Positions 48,346 through 57,118 of a stretch of 64,000 bases of DNA are shown in pieces. Under the pieces are notes generated by a model. It ran no database searches, was not told the origin of the DNA, and saw nothing but the letters and a program-made list of their open reading frames with translations. Position numbers and translations under genes: made by a program. Source of the DNA: HGM13006 sp963650135 (GTDB lineage Bacteria > Bacillota > Clostridia > Oscillospirales > Oscillospiraceae); assembly GCA_963650135.1 (NCBI GenBank), contig CAVJLG010000009.1, positions 1 through 64,000 of the forward strand, written 5' to 3'. Numbering within the stretch: position 1 is the first letter of the stretch; every line of letters starts with the position of its first letter.

Positions 48346-50490
48346 CTAGCCGGTTCCAACCACAATCACCCGGTCACGCTTTTTATAGGTGCTTTTCCCC
48401 AGATAATTTGTCTCCAGCAGAGTGCCGTCGCCACTGTAGACGTACTGATAGGCCTCATAGGTATAGCCGGTATAGGGATAGGTCTTCTCCTTGGTGGTGC
48501 CGGTGGGGAGGGAGCTATCATATTCCGTCACGGTGCTGTAGGGATTGGTAGCAAGCCGGGTATAGTCCAGCTTTACATAGTTGTCGTTTGTTTTGGTGCC
48601 ATAGATGGAAATATTGACGTATCCGCCGGAAACCGATGCATCCACACGAATGGGGTATTCGGTATTATTCCGGAAGCAGAAGTCCTGAGAACCCCAATAG
48701 ACCGTGGCATCCAATCCGCCGTTTACATAGGTAACAAAGAACGTATGGGGCGCACGCTGGGTGATCTCCAGATCCGCATACAGTGCCGCGTCATAAATGG
48801 TCGAAGCAACCTGGCAAATGCCGCCGCCGGTTTCCTCCACGGAATCGCTGCCCACATAAACCGTTGCCTTCTGATAGCCCTTGGCAGCCGTTCGTTCGCC
48901 TACCACGCCGTTAAACGAGAACGTTTCGCCGGGGTTAATGACCGTGCCGTTGATGGCGCTGCATGCCAGCTTGAGGTTGGCGGTACGCCCGCTGTTGGCC
49001 GTATGGGGCGAGGAGAAGGTGGAAAGCTGATCCCGGAACAGCACTGCGCGAATCTCTGCGGCGGTTTTCTGGGGCGGGACGGCGGTCATGGGGATGCTGA
49101 CGGTATCGCTCCAGGCCGTGTTCATAATCTCGTTTACCGCCATCTCCCAGTCCAGGGTATAGCCGTCATAGCCCTCCTGCACGTCGCCATAGGCATAATA
49201 GGGCTCGGTGGGATCACAGGCCAGCTCGTGATATGCGGCGGTGATATCCACGTCCGTGGGCAGCACCTGGGTCAGCTCCATGGTTACGGTGCCGTAGTCC
49301 CCGGAATCCACCAGCTCCTTGGCCGAATGATAAAGGGCATTGGGGTCCAAGCTGTAGCCCGGGGTGCCCATGGTTACATCAATGGTATGATTTTCGGCGT
49401 TGGCATAGACCACCGGTTCAACGGGATTGGTGCTGTCCTCCTGGGCGCACTGATTCGCCAGCCGCCGAATGGCCGCCGTGTCGATCTCTACCTTGTCGTA
49501 GTCCAGCGTAATATCGGAGAAATCCAGGGTGGCAAAGGCGTTGTCCACTGCCTCAATGATGGTATCGGCCTCCACAATGCGCCCGGGCGTGCCCAGGGTC
49601 ATGGTAACGGTGTGGGTGGCCTCATCATAGCTGGCCGTGGTATCGGTGGGGGCGATATACGTCTCCTGAGAGATCTCCTCTGCCTGCTTCTGAATGTCCT
49701 CCTGGCTGTAGATCAGCTCCGTTTCCGCGGTGAGACGATATTCCGTGGATTTTGCGCTGCGATAGGCCCGATACATGCCATAGGCCGTGGTGTCGGTACG
49801 CAGATAGTGATAGGCCCGGTCTGCCACCGCATCGGCATTGAGCGTAACCCCCTCCTGATTCGGACGGAAGGTATAGCTGCCGTCCGGCAAAATCACCTGA
49901 ACGGAGTTGGAGGGGGAGCGGAGGGCCTCTTCGATGGCTTCCTTGGCCTCGTCCTTGGTCATGCCCCCCAGATTGATGCCCGCACAGTAGACATTGGGCA
50001 TGATCTTATCATAGCTCTCATAGGGTTTGATAACGAAATAGACATAGCCGATGCCGCCCACCAGCGCCAGGGCCAGTACCACAAACAGGCTGGTCAGCGC
50101 AATGAACAGCTTATTTTTCTTTTTCTTGGGCTTCGGCGATTCATTGTCTGTCGGCTTCGATTCGTCCGTGATCGGTGGGACGGGCGGGGGAGCGGTAGAT
50201 TCTTCCGGCTGCTCTGATTCATCGATTTCTTCCGGTGGCTCTGCTTCCTCGGGTTCCGCCGGTGCTTCCGGCGGTTCCGGTGCTTCTGGCACTTCCGGAC
50301 TTGGCTCCTGGGGAACTGCTTCCGGCGGCTCCGGCAGTTCGGTATGTTCCGCTTCTTCGGGGGTATCGATACGATCAGAATCGGGCAAGCTAATTTGCTC
50401 CGGCTGATCGGGCTGGTCAGGCTCTAAATGCACCTGCGGCACATAACCGCGGGATTCTTCGGGATTCGGCTGATCGTGTTCGGGTGACAT
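48346..50490 (-). CDS. VanW-domain cell-surface protein with peptidoglycan-binding-like repeats
   Basis: ATG 50490 follows AAAGGAG. The 714-residue protein has a Pro/Glu-rich cytoplasmic N-terminus of about 115 residues and one membrane helix (LFIALTSLFVVLALALVGGI). Two putative peptidoglycan-binding (PG_binding_4-like) segments follow, each with a GTPGR/GTPGY motif. The VanW domain (NPGETFSFNGVVGERTAAKG, EETGGGICQVASTIYDAALY) comes next. It ends in a short G5-like strand (KKRDRVIVVGTG). VanW proteins occur in glycopeptide resistance loci but are common in Clostridia; the function is not settled. Confidence 0.88.
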   Translation of the reverse strand: MSPEHDQPNPEESRGYVPQVHLEPDQPDQPEQISLPDSDRIDTPEEAEHTELPEPPEAVPQEPSPEVPEAPEPPEAPAEPEEAEPPEEIDESEQPEESTAPPPVPPITDESKPTDNESPKPKKKKNKLFIALTSLFVVLALALVGGIGYVYFVIKPYESYDKIMPNVYCAGINLGGMTKDEAKEAIEEALRSPSNSVQVILPDGSYTFRPNQEGVTLNADAVADRAYHYLRTDTTAYGMYRAYRSAKSTEYRLTAETELIYSQEDIQKQAEEISQETYIAPTDTTASYDEATHTVTMTLGTPGRIVEADTIIEAVDNAFATLDFSDITLDYDKVEIDTAAIRRLANQCAQEDSTNPVEPVVYANAENHTIDVTMGTPGYSLDPNALYHSAKELVDSGDYGTVTMELTQVLPTDVDITAAYHELACDPTEPYYAYGDVQEGYDGYTLDWEMAVNEIMNTAWSDTVSIPMTAVPPQKTAAEIRAVLFRDQLSTFSSPHTANSGRTANLKLACSAINGTVINPGETFSFNGVVGERTAAKGYQKATVYVGSDSVEETGGGICQVASTIYDAALYADLEITQRAPHTFFVTYVNGGLDATVYWGSQDFCFRNNTEYPIRVDASVSGGYVNISIYGTKTNDNYVKLDYTRLATNPYSTVTEYDSSLPTGTTKEKTYPYTGYTYEAYQYVYSGDGTLLETNYLGKSTYKKRDRVIVVGTG

Positions 50491-50539
50491 AGGCTTCTCC
50501 TTTCCCGTGGAACGCATGGGGGTCCAAACGATAGGTATT

Positions 50540-50568
50540 ATTATACAAAAACCGACCTGTTATTGCAA
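50540..50568 (-). promoter_or_regulatory. Promoter of the vanW-cdd operon
   Basis: On the minus strand TTGCAA (50568-50563) and TATAAT (50545-50540) are spaced 17 bp. Confidence 0.7.
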
Positions 50569-50690
50569 TTCTTTCTTATGTGTATAGACGCAAAAATAGC
50601 CGGAAGTGTTTCATTTTTTCCGTTTTTCCCGTCCCATAGACAATATATCCGCCGAAAATTAAAATATTCTTTCATATTTCATCCATTTCA

Positions 50691-50719
50691 TTTACACCGG
50701 ACCGTTTATACGATATAAT
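50691..50719 (+). promoter_or_regulatory. Promoter of the coiled-coil gene cluster
   Basis: TTTACA (50691-50696) and TATAAT (50714-50719) are spaced 17 bp. Confidence 0.7.
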
Positions 50720-50757
50720 GACAAAGCAGCATCACATAATCAGGAGGTTGTGTGTCT

Positions 50758-51126
50758 ATGTCAAGAGAATTAGAATCGCTCCGCCAGCAAATGGATCGGC
50801 TTGCGGATTTGCAGCAGCAGCTTCAAACCGTAAATCAACGCATCGGCACCATGGAGTCCAAGCTGCCCGGGCTGGAACAGAGCGTCCGGGATGAGCAGGC
50901 AGATGTGGACCGCATGGAATCCGGCGGCATCACCAGCTTTGTCTATGGCATTCTGGACCGTCAGGAGGAAAAGCTGGAAAAGGAGCGCCGGGAAGCCAGA
51001 CAGGCCCGGGAGCAATACCAGGCCGCGCTGAATACGCTGCAAGATCTGCATCGGCAGCGGCATGCGGTTTGCGGATTTCTTCTTCGACGGCTTTTTCACC
51101 GACGCCATGGCCTTAAATCGCATTGA
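50758..51126 (+). CDS. Coiled-coil protein, 5' part of a frameshifted gene
   Basis: GGAGG lies ten bases before ATG 50758. The first ~100 residues are a continuous coiled coil (ELESLRQQMDRLADLQQQLQ through KLEKERREARQAREQY). From about residue 101 the reading becomes Arg/His-rich and stops at 51126. The frame one base further on (51062-51274) continues with a sequence that fits the natural C-terminus, so this frame is probably cut by a one-base indel. Function unknown. Confidence 0.6.
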   Translation: MSRELESLRQQMDRLADLQQQLQTVNQRIGTMESKLPGLEQSVRDEQADVDRMESGGITSFVYGILDRQEEKLEKERREARQAREQYQAALNTLQDLHRQRHAVCGFLLRRLFHRRHGLKSH

Positions 51127-51274
51127 CCGGGTGAAAAATCAAGTGGAGGACATCGCATCCCAGGTGCAGCGGCATCTTGACACCGTATCCCGGCGGCTTT
51201 TCTCTGTCACCGGTACCCTACAGCAAAAATCCCAGGAGGCGCAAGACCTGATCCTCCACGGGAGCGAAACATAG
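51062..51274 (+). pseudogene. Coiled-coil protein, 3' part in the +1 frame
   Basis: This frame has no SD of its own. It reads RFADFFFDGFFTDAMALNRI followed by a heptad-like KNQVEDIASQVQRHLDTVSR segment. The F-A-D-x-F-F-D-G-x-F-x-D pattern resembles the end of small Firmicute coiled-coil proteins. Removing one base near 51055-51062 would join it to the frame from 50758, giving a product of about 170 residues. Either a real mutation or a draft-sequence error explains it. Confidence 0.55.
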
Positions 51275-51294
51275 GAACAAGGAGTGTACTCATT

Positions 51295-51783
51295 ATGAAA
51301 TGTAAAAAATGCGGCACCGAAGTAGACAATCGCGCCAGTTTTTGCCCGGTTTGCGGCGAACCTATGGGCTTTGGCGATGGCCCCCAGTCGACGCGCCCCA
51401 ACGGTTACGGCAATTCCGGCGGCTACCGTGCCCCCATCACCAGCCGCAGCATCCCCATGGCAATTATTCTTTCCATTATCACCTGCGGCATTTACGGAAT
51501 TTATTGGATGTATTGCCTGGTCAATGACCTGAACACCGCCAGCGGCCATGACGGCGACACCAGCGGCGGCATGGTCATCCTGTTTACCATCATCACCTGC
51601 GGCATTTATGGCCTCTATTGGTACTACACCGCCGGACGCAAGGTAAGTGAAATTCAGGAATATGACAGACGGCCTCAGGACAGCTATCTGGGCATTCTCT
51701 ATCTGGTGCTGGATCTGTTCCGGCTTAGCATTGTCTCCATGGCGCTGATTCAGAATGAGCTCAACCAAGTGGCAGGACTGTAA
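51295..51783 (+). CDS. Zinc-ribbon DUF4234 membrane protein
   Basis: aaggag precedes ATG 51295. The 162-residue protein has an N-terminal zinc ribbon (CKKCGTEVDNRASFCPVCGE). A DUF4234 module follows, with two membrane helices, SIPMAIILSIITCGIYGIYW and MVILFTIITCGIYGLYWYYT, the second near-repeating the first. A terminal helix includes DLFRLSIVSMALIQNELNQV. Function unknown. Confidence 0.85.
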   Translation: MKCKKCGTEVDNRASFCPVCGEPMGFGDGPQSTRPNGYGNSGGYRAPITSRSIPMAIILSIITCGIYGIYWMYCLVNDLNTASGHDGDTSGGMVILFTIITCGIYGLYWYYTAGRKVSEIQEYDRRPQDSYLGILYLVLDLFRLSIVSMALIQNELNQVAGL

Positions 51784-52159
51784 ACCGCGCATTTACCGGG
51801 TGCTTATCCTATGGCTGGGGCTCCCGTTGCTTGGAGCGCTCTATGGGCTTTGGGTATCGCATACCGGATTCGGCATTCCGTGCCTGTTTTATACCGCAAC
51901 CGGTCTTAAATGCCCCGGCTGCGGCATCACCCATATGGCGCTGTGCCTGATGCATGGGGATTTGGGCGGCGCATATTCCGAAAATCCCATGGTTCTGATG
52001 CTGCTGCCCATCTTATTGGCGCTGCTGCTTCGGCTGACGTTTCGCTATGTGAAAACCGGCAGTCGGCAGCTGACAACGTGGGAGAATCGCATCGTAATCG
52101 GCATGGTCGTCTTGCTCATCGGCTTCGGGGTCCTGCGAAATTTGAAATTTTTCGCTTGA
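51755..52159 (+). CDS. DUF2752 membrane protein
   Basis: ATG 51755 lies within the end of the DUF4234 gene (29-base overlap). The 134-residue protein has three hydrophobic helices and the family motif TGLKCPGCGITHMALCLMHG between the first two. DUF2752 proteins are common next to DUF4234/zinc-ribbon membrane proteins; the function is unknown. The SD is weak, so the start is uncertain. Confidence 0.8.
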   Translation: MSSTKWQDCKPRIYRVLILWLGLPLLGALYGLWVSHTGFGIPCLFYTATGLKCPGCGITHMALCLMHGDLGGAYSENPMVLMLLPILLALLLRLTFRYVKTGSRQLTTWENRIVIGMVVLLIGFGVLRNLKFFA

Positions 52160-52185
52160 CAAGTCCCGATGGGGTATGCTATACT
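52156..52185 (+). promoter_or_regulatory. Promoter of the T-box/tyrS transcript
   Basis: TTGACA (52156-52161) and TATACT (52180-52185) are spaced 18 bp. The -35 box overlaps the stop codon of the DUF2752 gene. Confidence 0.75.
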
Positions 52186-52192
52186 CCCGAAC

Positions 52193-52388
52193 AGATAAGA
52201 GAAAGGCAATGATGGAGAACAGTAGGTGCTTCCATTGACGTTCAGAGAGCTTCCGGTTGGTGAAAGGGAGCCGTCAGGTGCGCTGAAATTACACTCCGGA
52301 GCTTCCGGCTGAATTCCAGTAGGCCCCCACGGTTGCGCCCGTTATCGCGCCGGAGTTGTCAGACTCCCTGAGGCTGTTTGCCGTGAGG
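52193..52388 (+). promoter_or_regulatory. T-box leader, tyrosine-specific (3' part lost in the gap)
   Basis: Stem I features are present: GAACAGTAGG near the base, CAGAGAGCTTCC then GGTTGGTGAAAGG (AG bulge and distal loop), and the specifier strand GAAATTACACTCCGGAGC. The specifier codon reads TAC (Tyr). The stem III region AGTAGGC...GCGCCCGTTATCGCG follows. The antiterminator with the tRNA-binding bulge must lie in the run of N. It senses uncharged tRNA-Tyr and allows tyrS transcription. Confidence 0.9.
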
Positions 52389-53046
52389 NNNNNNNNNNNN
52401 NNNNNNNNNNNNNNNNNNNNNNNNNNNNNNNNNNNNNNNNNNNNNNNNNNNNNNNNNNNNNNNNNNNNNNNNNNNNNNNNNNNNNNNNNNNNNNNNNNNN
52501 NNNNNNNNNNNNNNNNNNNNNNNNNNNNNNNNNNNNNNNNNNNNNNNNNNNNNNNNNNNNNNNNNNNNNNNNNNNNNNNNNNNNNNNNNNNNNNNNNNNN
52601 NNNNNNNNNNNNNNNNNNNNNNNNNNNNNNNNNNNNNNNNNNNNNNNNNNNNNNNNNNNNNNNNNNNNNNNNNNNNNNNNNNNNNNNNNNNNNNNNNNNN
52701 NNNNNNNNNNNNNNNNNNNNNNNNNNNNNNNNNNNNNNNNNNNNNNNNNNNNNNNNNNNNNNNNNNNNNNNNNNNNNNNNNNNNNNNNNNNNNNNNNNNN
52801 NNNNNNNNNNNNNNNNNNNNNNNNNNNNNNNNNNNNNNNNNNNNNNNNNNNNNNNNNNNNNNNNNNNNNNNNNNNNNNNNNNNNNNNNNNNNNNNNNNNN
52901 NNNNNNNNNNNNNNNNNNNNNNNNNNNNNNNNNNNNNNNNNNNNNNNNNNNNNNNNNNNNNNNNNNNNNNNNNNNNNNNNNNNNNNNNNNNNNNNNNNNN
53001 NNNNNNNNNNNNNNNNNNNNNNNNNNNNNNNNNNNNNNNNNNNNNN
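52389..53046. other. Assembly gap (run of N, 658 bases)
   Basis: The gap removes the T-box antiterminator and the N-terminal part of tyrS. Its length fits what is missing: about 175 codons plus roughly 130 leader bases. It may therefore be close to true size. Confidence 0.98.
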
Positions 53047-53735
53047 ACTACGGCTGCAACATGCAGTTCGGCGGCGACGACCAGTGGAGCAACATGCTGG
53101 GCGGACGTGAGCTTATTCGCCGGAAGCTGGGTGACGGCACTAAGGCCAACTCCATGACCATCACCCTGCTCACCGATTCCCAGGGCAAGAAGATGGGCAA
53201 GACCGCTGGCAACGCTGTATGGCTGGACGCCAACAAGACTTCTCCCTACGATTTCTACCAGTACTGGAGAAACGTTGGCGATGCCGATGTTATGAAGTGC
53301 ATCCGTATGTTGACGTTCCTGCCGCTGGAGCAGATCAACGAGATGGACAAGTGGGAGGGCAGCCAGCTCAACCAGGCCAAGGAGATTCTCGCTTACGAGC
53401 TCACCAAGATGGTTCACGGCGAAGAGGAAGCCGAGAAGGCCCAGACTGCTGCCCGCGCAATCTTCGTTTCCGGCGGCGCTTCCGCTGATATGCCCACCAC
53501 CGAGCTGACCGCAGAGGACGTGCCCGAGGATTCCATCGGCGTTCTGAGCCTGATGGTGAAGTGCGGCCTGGCAAAGTCCAACGGCGAGGCCCGCCGTCTG
53601 GTACAGCAGGGCGGTGTTCTGATTGCCGACGAGAAGGTCACGGATCCCGCTGCAACCGTTTCCAAGGCAGATCTGGAAGCCGGTGTGGTCATTAAGAAGG
53701 GCAAGAAGGTCTTCCATAAGGCGGTTCTAAAGTAA
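53047..53735 (+). CDS. tyrS: Tyrosyl-tRNA synthetase (5' part in the gap)
   Basis: About 229 residues are visible. They include MQFGGDDQWSNMLGGRELIR (active-site region), the KMSKS-equivalent loop KKMGKTAGNAVWLD, the SPYDFYQYWRNVGDADV segment, and a C-terminal S4-type RNA-binding domain (GLAKSNGEARRLVQQGGVLI ending KKGKKVFHKAVLK). It charges tRNA-Tyr. The upstream Tyr T-box agrees with the identity. A terminator follows. Confidence 0.95.
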
Positions 53736-53757
53736 TCACCCAAATCATATGATTGAA

Positions 53758-53787
53758 ACTCCCGCAGAAAATCTGCGGGAGTTTTTT
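53758..53787 (+). terminator. Terminator of tyrS
   Basis: ACTCCCGCAGA (53758-53768) pairs perfectly with TCTGCGGGAGT (53772-53782), then a T-run. Confidence 0.9.
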
Positions 53788-53797
53788 GCATTTCCTC

Positions 53798-53843
53798 TTG
53801 ACACATGTGTGCATACTGTATATACTGTTTATGCACAGTATGC
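53798..53843 (+). promoter_or_regulatory. Promoter and operator of the GntR-ABC operon
   Basis: TTGACA (53798-53803) and TATACT (53821-53826) are spaced 17 bp. An inverted repeat, GCATACTGT (53811-53819) and ACAGTATGC (53835-53843), brackets the -10 box and start site, where the operon's own GntR-type repressor probably binds. Confidence 0.75.
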
Positions 53844-53857
53844 AAGGAGGTGCCAGA

Positions 53858-54235
53858 TTGCAGATTCTCATTGATAACAAAAGCGGCGCACCGATTTATG
53901 AACAGATTTACACCCAGTTAAAAGAACAAATTATTTCCGGCGCACTGACGGAAGATCAGCCGCTGCCCTCCATCCGGGGACTTGCCAAGGATCTGCGCAT
54001 CAGCGTCATTACCACCAAGCGCGCTTACGACGAGCTGGAACAGGAGGGCTTCCTCTATACCGTCGCCGGAAAGGGCTCCTTCGTAGCCAGGAAAAATACC
54101 GCGCTGCTGCGGGAAGAACAGCTGAAAAAAATAGAAGATCATTTATCGGAGGTCCGTCGGCTGGCTGCCACCATTTCGCTCAGCCGGGAGGACATCCGCG
54201 ACATGCTGGATCTCATGTGGGAGGACGAGCCATGA
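53858..54235 (+). CDS. GntR-family regulator (YtrA type)
   Basis: TTG 53858 is chosen because AAGGAGG ends seven bases upstream; the upstream ATG codons lie inside the operator. The 125-residue protein has a GntR winged HTH (PIYEQIYTQLKEQIISGALT, LPSIRGLAKDLRISVITTKR, AYDELEQEGFLYTVAGKGSF). Its short helical tail has no large effector domain, which is typical of YtrA-type repressors linked to ABC exporters. It overlaps the ATPase gene by four bases. Confidence 0.88.
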   Translation: MQILIDNKSGAPIYEQIYTQLKEQIISGALTEDQPLPSIRGLAKDLRISVITTKRAYDELEQEGFLYTVAGKGSFVARKNTALLREEQLKKIEDHLSEVRRLAATISLSREDIRDMLDLMWEDEP

Positions 54236-55083
54236 ACGCCATTACCGTAAGCAATCTGCAAAAGAATTATCCCGCCGGAAAAGAGCCCGGATTTACCTTT
54301 GGCCCGGTGAGTCTTACCCTGCCGGAGGGGGCCATTCTGGGGCTTATCGGGGAAAACGGCGCCGGTAAAACCACGCTGATGAAGCTGATTCTTGGTCTGC
54401 GCCGTTCCGATGCCGGTGAAATCTCCGTTTTGGGCGGTCAGCCGGGGGACACTTCCGTAAACGAGCAGCTGGGCGTGGTGCTGGATGAGCCCGGCGTTCC
54501 GGCCTGCCTCACGCCGCGTCAGTTCGGTAAGGTGCTCCACCGTATCTACCGCAGCTGGGATGATGCGTGCTATGAGCGCTATCTCCGCGAACTGGATTTG
54601 CCGGAAAACAAAGCATTTTCCGACTTTTCCAAGGGCATGAAAATGAAATTATCCATTGCCGCCGCGCTGGCCCATCATCCAAAGCTGCTGATTCTGGACG
54701 AACCCACCTCGGGACTTGACCCGGTGGTGCGGGAGGAGGTGGTGGAGCTGTTTTCCGACTTCACCCGTGACCCTTCCCATTCCGTGCTGATCTCCTCGCA
54801 CATTGTGGAGGACCTGGAAAAGCTCTGTGACTATACCGCATTCCTGCACCGCGGAACACTTCTGCTCTGTGAGGAAAAGGACCGGCTGCTGGAGCAATAC
54901 GGCATTCTCCATTGCAGTCTGGAGGATTGTAAGGCCCTTTTGCCGGAGGCAATTGTCCATCAGAAGGATTCGCCCTATGGGGTGGAAGCGCTGGTGCGCA
55001 GGGATTTGGTACCCGGGCGCTTTTCGCTGCGTCCTGCCGGGCTGGAAGAGATTTTTGTGGGTATGGTAAAGGAGGAACGGTAA
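54232..55083 (+). CDS. ABC exporter ATP-binding protein
   Basis: The 283-residue ATPase has Walker A LIGENGAGKTTLMKLILG (about residue 37), the signature FSDFSKGMKMKLSIAAALAH (degenerate, FSKGM for LSGGQ) and Walker B LLILDEPTSGLDPVVREEV. The C-terminal extension is typical of exporters of the YtrB/BcrA type. It pairs with the permease that starts two bases after its stop. Its substrate is unknown; envelope-stress or antimicrobial efflux is a common role in the group. Confidence 0.9.
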   Translation: MNAITVSNLQKNYPAGKEPGFTFGPVSLTLPEGAILGLIGENGAGKTTLMKLILGLRRSDAGEISVLGGQPGDTSVNEQLGVVLDEPGVPACLTPRQFGKVLHRIYRSWDDACYERYLRELDLPENKAFSDFSKGMKMKLSIAAALAHHPKLLILDEPTSGLDPVVREEVVELFSDFTRDPSHSVLISSHIVEDLEKLCDYTAFLHRGTLLLCEEKDRLLEQYGILHCSLEDCKALLPEAIVHQKDSPYGVEALVRRDLVPGRFSLRPAGLEEIFVGMVKEER

Positions 55084-55084
55084 C

Positions 55085-55678
55085 ATGCTGGGACTGATTC
55101 AGAAGGACATCTATCAAATGCTGAAATATCAGCGTGTCCTGATGCTGATTGTGGTGATCTTTGCGATTGCTTCCTCGAAAAATCAAGACAATGCGTTCTT
55201 TCTGGTGTACCCCTCGGTGATTGCCGGACTATCTACGGTGACGCTGCAAAGCTATGATGAGCAGGGCGGATTCAGCAGCTACAGCGCCATAATGCCGGTA
55301 TCCCGGAAAACCGTGGTGGGTGCAAAATATATCTACGGCATTGCGATGGTGGTGCTGGTGGCGCTGCTGGAGGCGGTTTCTTATCTGGTATTTCAGAATT
55401 CCGTTTCAGATGCGGTACGGAATATCGGCTTTACAACCGTTGCGGGGCTAATTTGCGTCAGCGTATTTCTTCCCTTCATCTTCTGGATTGGGGTGGAACG
55501 GGGCCGCACCGCCTATGTAGTAGCCATGAGCGTATTTTGCGCACTGACGCTTCTGCTGAAAGAACAGCTCACCAATATTCCAAGTGTCACCATTGGGGTT
55601 GCACTGGTCCTCTGCCTGGCTCTTGTGGCAGTCTCCTATGGATTGTCCGCCACCGGATATTCGAGGCGGGAATTATAA
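55085..55678 (+). CDS. ABC-2 type exporter permease
   Basis: The 197-residue membrane protein has about six hydrophobic helices. Features such as MLGLIQKDIYQMLKYQRVLM and SYDEQGGFSSYSAIMPVSRK (the conserved cytoplasmic loop) match the ABC2_membrane_5 group. It is in one operon with the GntR regulator and the ATPase. Confidence 0.85.
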   Translation: MLGLIQKDIYQMLKYQRVLMLIVVIFAIASSKNQDNAFFLVYPSVIAGLSTVTLQSYDEQGGFSSYSAIMPVSRKTVVGAKYIYGIAMVVLVALLEAVSYLVFQNSVSDAVRNIGFTTVAGLICVSVFLPFIFWIGVERGRTAYVVAMSVFCALTLLLKEQLTNIPSVTIGVALVLCLALVAVSYGLSATGYSRREL

Positions 55679-55684
55679 CCAGAA

Positions 55685-55717
55685 AAGCTCCGGAACACAA
55701 ACCGTGCTCCGGAGCTT
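55685..55717. terminator. Convergent terminator
   Basis: AAGCTCCGGA (55685-55694) pairs perfectly with TCCGGAGCTT (55708-55717). It serves the ABC operon and, on the minus strand with a short T-run, sahH. Confidence 0.8.
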
Positions 55718-55733
55718 ATTGTTATGCTTCCAA

Positions 55734-56978
55734 TCAGACTTCCCAGCCGTTTAAATACTTCACCTGGGCGTCGGTGAGGGTATCCACCTTCAGGCCCATG
55801 GCGTCCAGCTTGATTTTGGAAACCAGATCGTCGATCTCATCGGGTACCTCATAGACATCGTTCTGCATTTCCGCCCGGTGCTCCATGAGATATTTCAGGC
55901 TCATGGACTGAATGGCGAAACTCATGTCCATAATCTCAGCAGGGTGGCCGTTGCCGGAGGCCAGATTCACCAGTCGGCCTTCTGCCAGCAGGTTCAGGGT
56001 GCGTCCGTCGGGCAGCTCATAGCCCATGATCTCATCTCGGCGAAGATAGACCTTGGTTGCCATCTCCCGAAGCTCCACCTCGTTGACCTCTACATTAAAA
56101 TGTCCGGCGTTGCTCAGGAACGCATTGTTCTTCATCTTCTCAAAGTGCCGCTTGGTAATCACGTCACGGCAGCCGGTGGCGGTAACGAAGATATCGCCCA
56201 GAGGAGCCGCCTCGTCCATGGTCATGACCATATAGCCGTCCATGGTAGCCTCCAGTGCCTTAATGGGGTCGATCTCAGTGACAATCACCGTTGCCCCCAT
56301 GCCCTTTGCCCGCATGGCAATGCCCCGGCCACAGTAGCCATAACCGGCCACCACCACGGTACGGCCTGCCACCAGAAGGTTTGTGGTGTGCATAATGGCA
56401 TCCCATACGCTCTGGCCGGTGCCGTATTTATTGTCGTAATAATGCTTGCACTTGGCATCGTTGACGTTCATCATGGGGAAGGGGAGTGCGCCTGCCTTGG
56501 CCCGGGCCTTGAGCCGATGGATGCCGGTGGTAGTTTCCTCGCAGCCGCCCATCACCTTGTCGGCATAGTCCTTGCAGGTGGAGGTCAGCAGCTCCAGCAG
56601 GTCGCCGCCGTCGTCAATGAACAGGTCGGGATGGCAGGAGAGGGTCTGGCTTAAATGCTCCAGATACTCCTCCTGGGTTGCGCCGTGCCATGCCGCCACA
56701 TGCACGCCCAGGGATGCCAGACCTGCCGCCACATCATCCTGGGTGGACAGGGGATTGCAGCCGGTGGCATAGACCTCTGCGCCTGCGGCCTTGAGCACCG
56801 TGGCAAGGTAAGCGGTTTTTGCCTCCATATGAATGGACATGGCAATGGTCTTCCCGGCGAAGGGCTTGGTTTTCTCAAATTCCTTCTTGATGGCGCCCAG
56901 GGCAGGCATAAAATCCTGCACCCATCTGATTTTCATGCGCCCGTGCTCCTGAAGGGACATATCTCTGACAATATTCAA
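55734..56978 (-). CDS. ahcY: Adenosylhomocysteinase
   Basis: TTG 56978 has AGAGG nine bases upstream; an in-frame ATG at 56960 is the alternative, but the family N-terminus (VRDMSLQEHGRMKI) favours the longer form. The 414-residue enzyme shows IAMSIHMEAKTAYLATVLKA, ATGCNPLSTQDDVAAGL, the NAD site VVVAGYGYCGRGIAMRAKGM, and VTATGCRDVITKRHFEKMKN. It splits S-adenosylhomocysteine into homocysteine and adenosine. With metK nearby it covers two steps of the activated-methyl cycle. Confidence 0.95.
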   Translation of the reverse strand: MNIVRDMSLQEHGRMKIRWVQDFMPALGAIKKEFEKTKPFAGKTIAMSIHMEAKTAYLATVLKAAGAEVYATGCNPLSTQDDVAAGLASLGVHVAAWHGATQEEYLEHLSQTLSCHPDLFIDDGGDLLELLTSTCKDYADKVMGGCEETTTGIHRLKARAKAGALPFPMMNVNDAKCKHYYDNKYGTGQSVWDAIMHTTNLLVAGRTVVVAGYGYCGRGIAMRAKGMGATVIVTEIDPIKALEATMDGYMVMTMDEAAPLGDIFVTATGCRDVITKRHFEKMKNNAFLSNAGHFNVEVNEVELREMATKVYLRRDEIMGYELPDGRTLNLLAEGRLVNLASGNGHPAEIMDMSFAIQSMSLKYLMEHRAEMQNDVYEVPDEIDDLVSKIKLDAMGLKVDTLTDAQVKYLNGWEV

Positions 56979-57118
56979 GGCATTCGACCTCTTTCCTCAA
57001 AAAATCAGTCCAAGTATATCATATAATTTACAACGGAACAAGAAAGTTTACACAATTTTCATGGACTTTTCCGATCCGATGCAATAGAATAGGCCTACAT
57101 ATGTTAGGAGGATGCCAA

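Noticed and set aside
51038..51065. Programmed ribosomal frameshift site in the coiled-coil gene
   Set aside because: No slippery heptamer, rare-codon or stop-codon context typical of +1 shifting is present; an indel is the simpler reading.
52356..53735. A single open frame bridging the run of N from the T-box
   Set aside because: The left part is leader RNA, and the frame is continuous only because N cannot contain a stop. Only 53047-53735 is tyrS.
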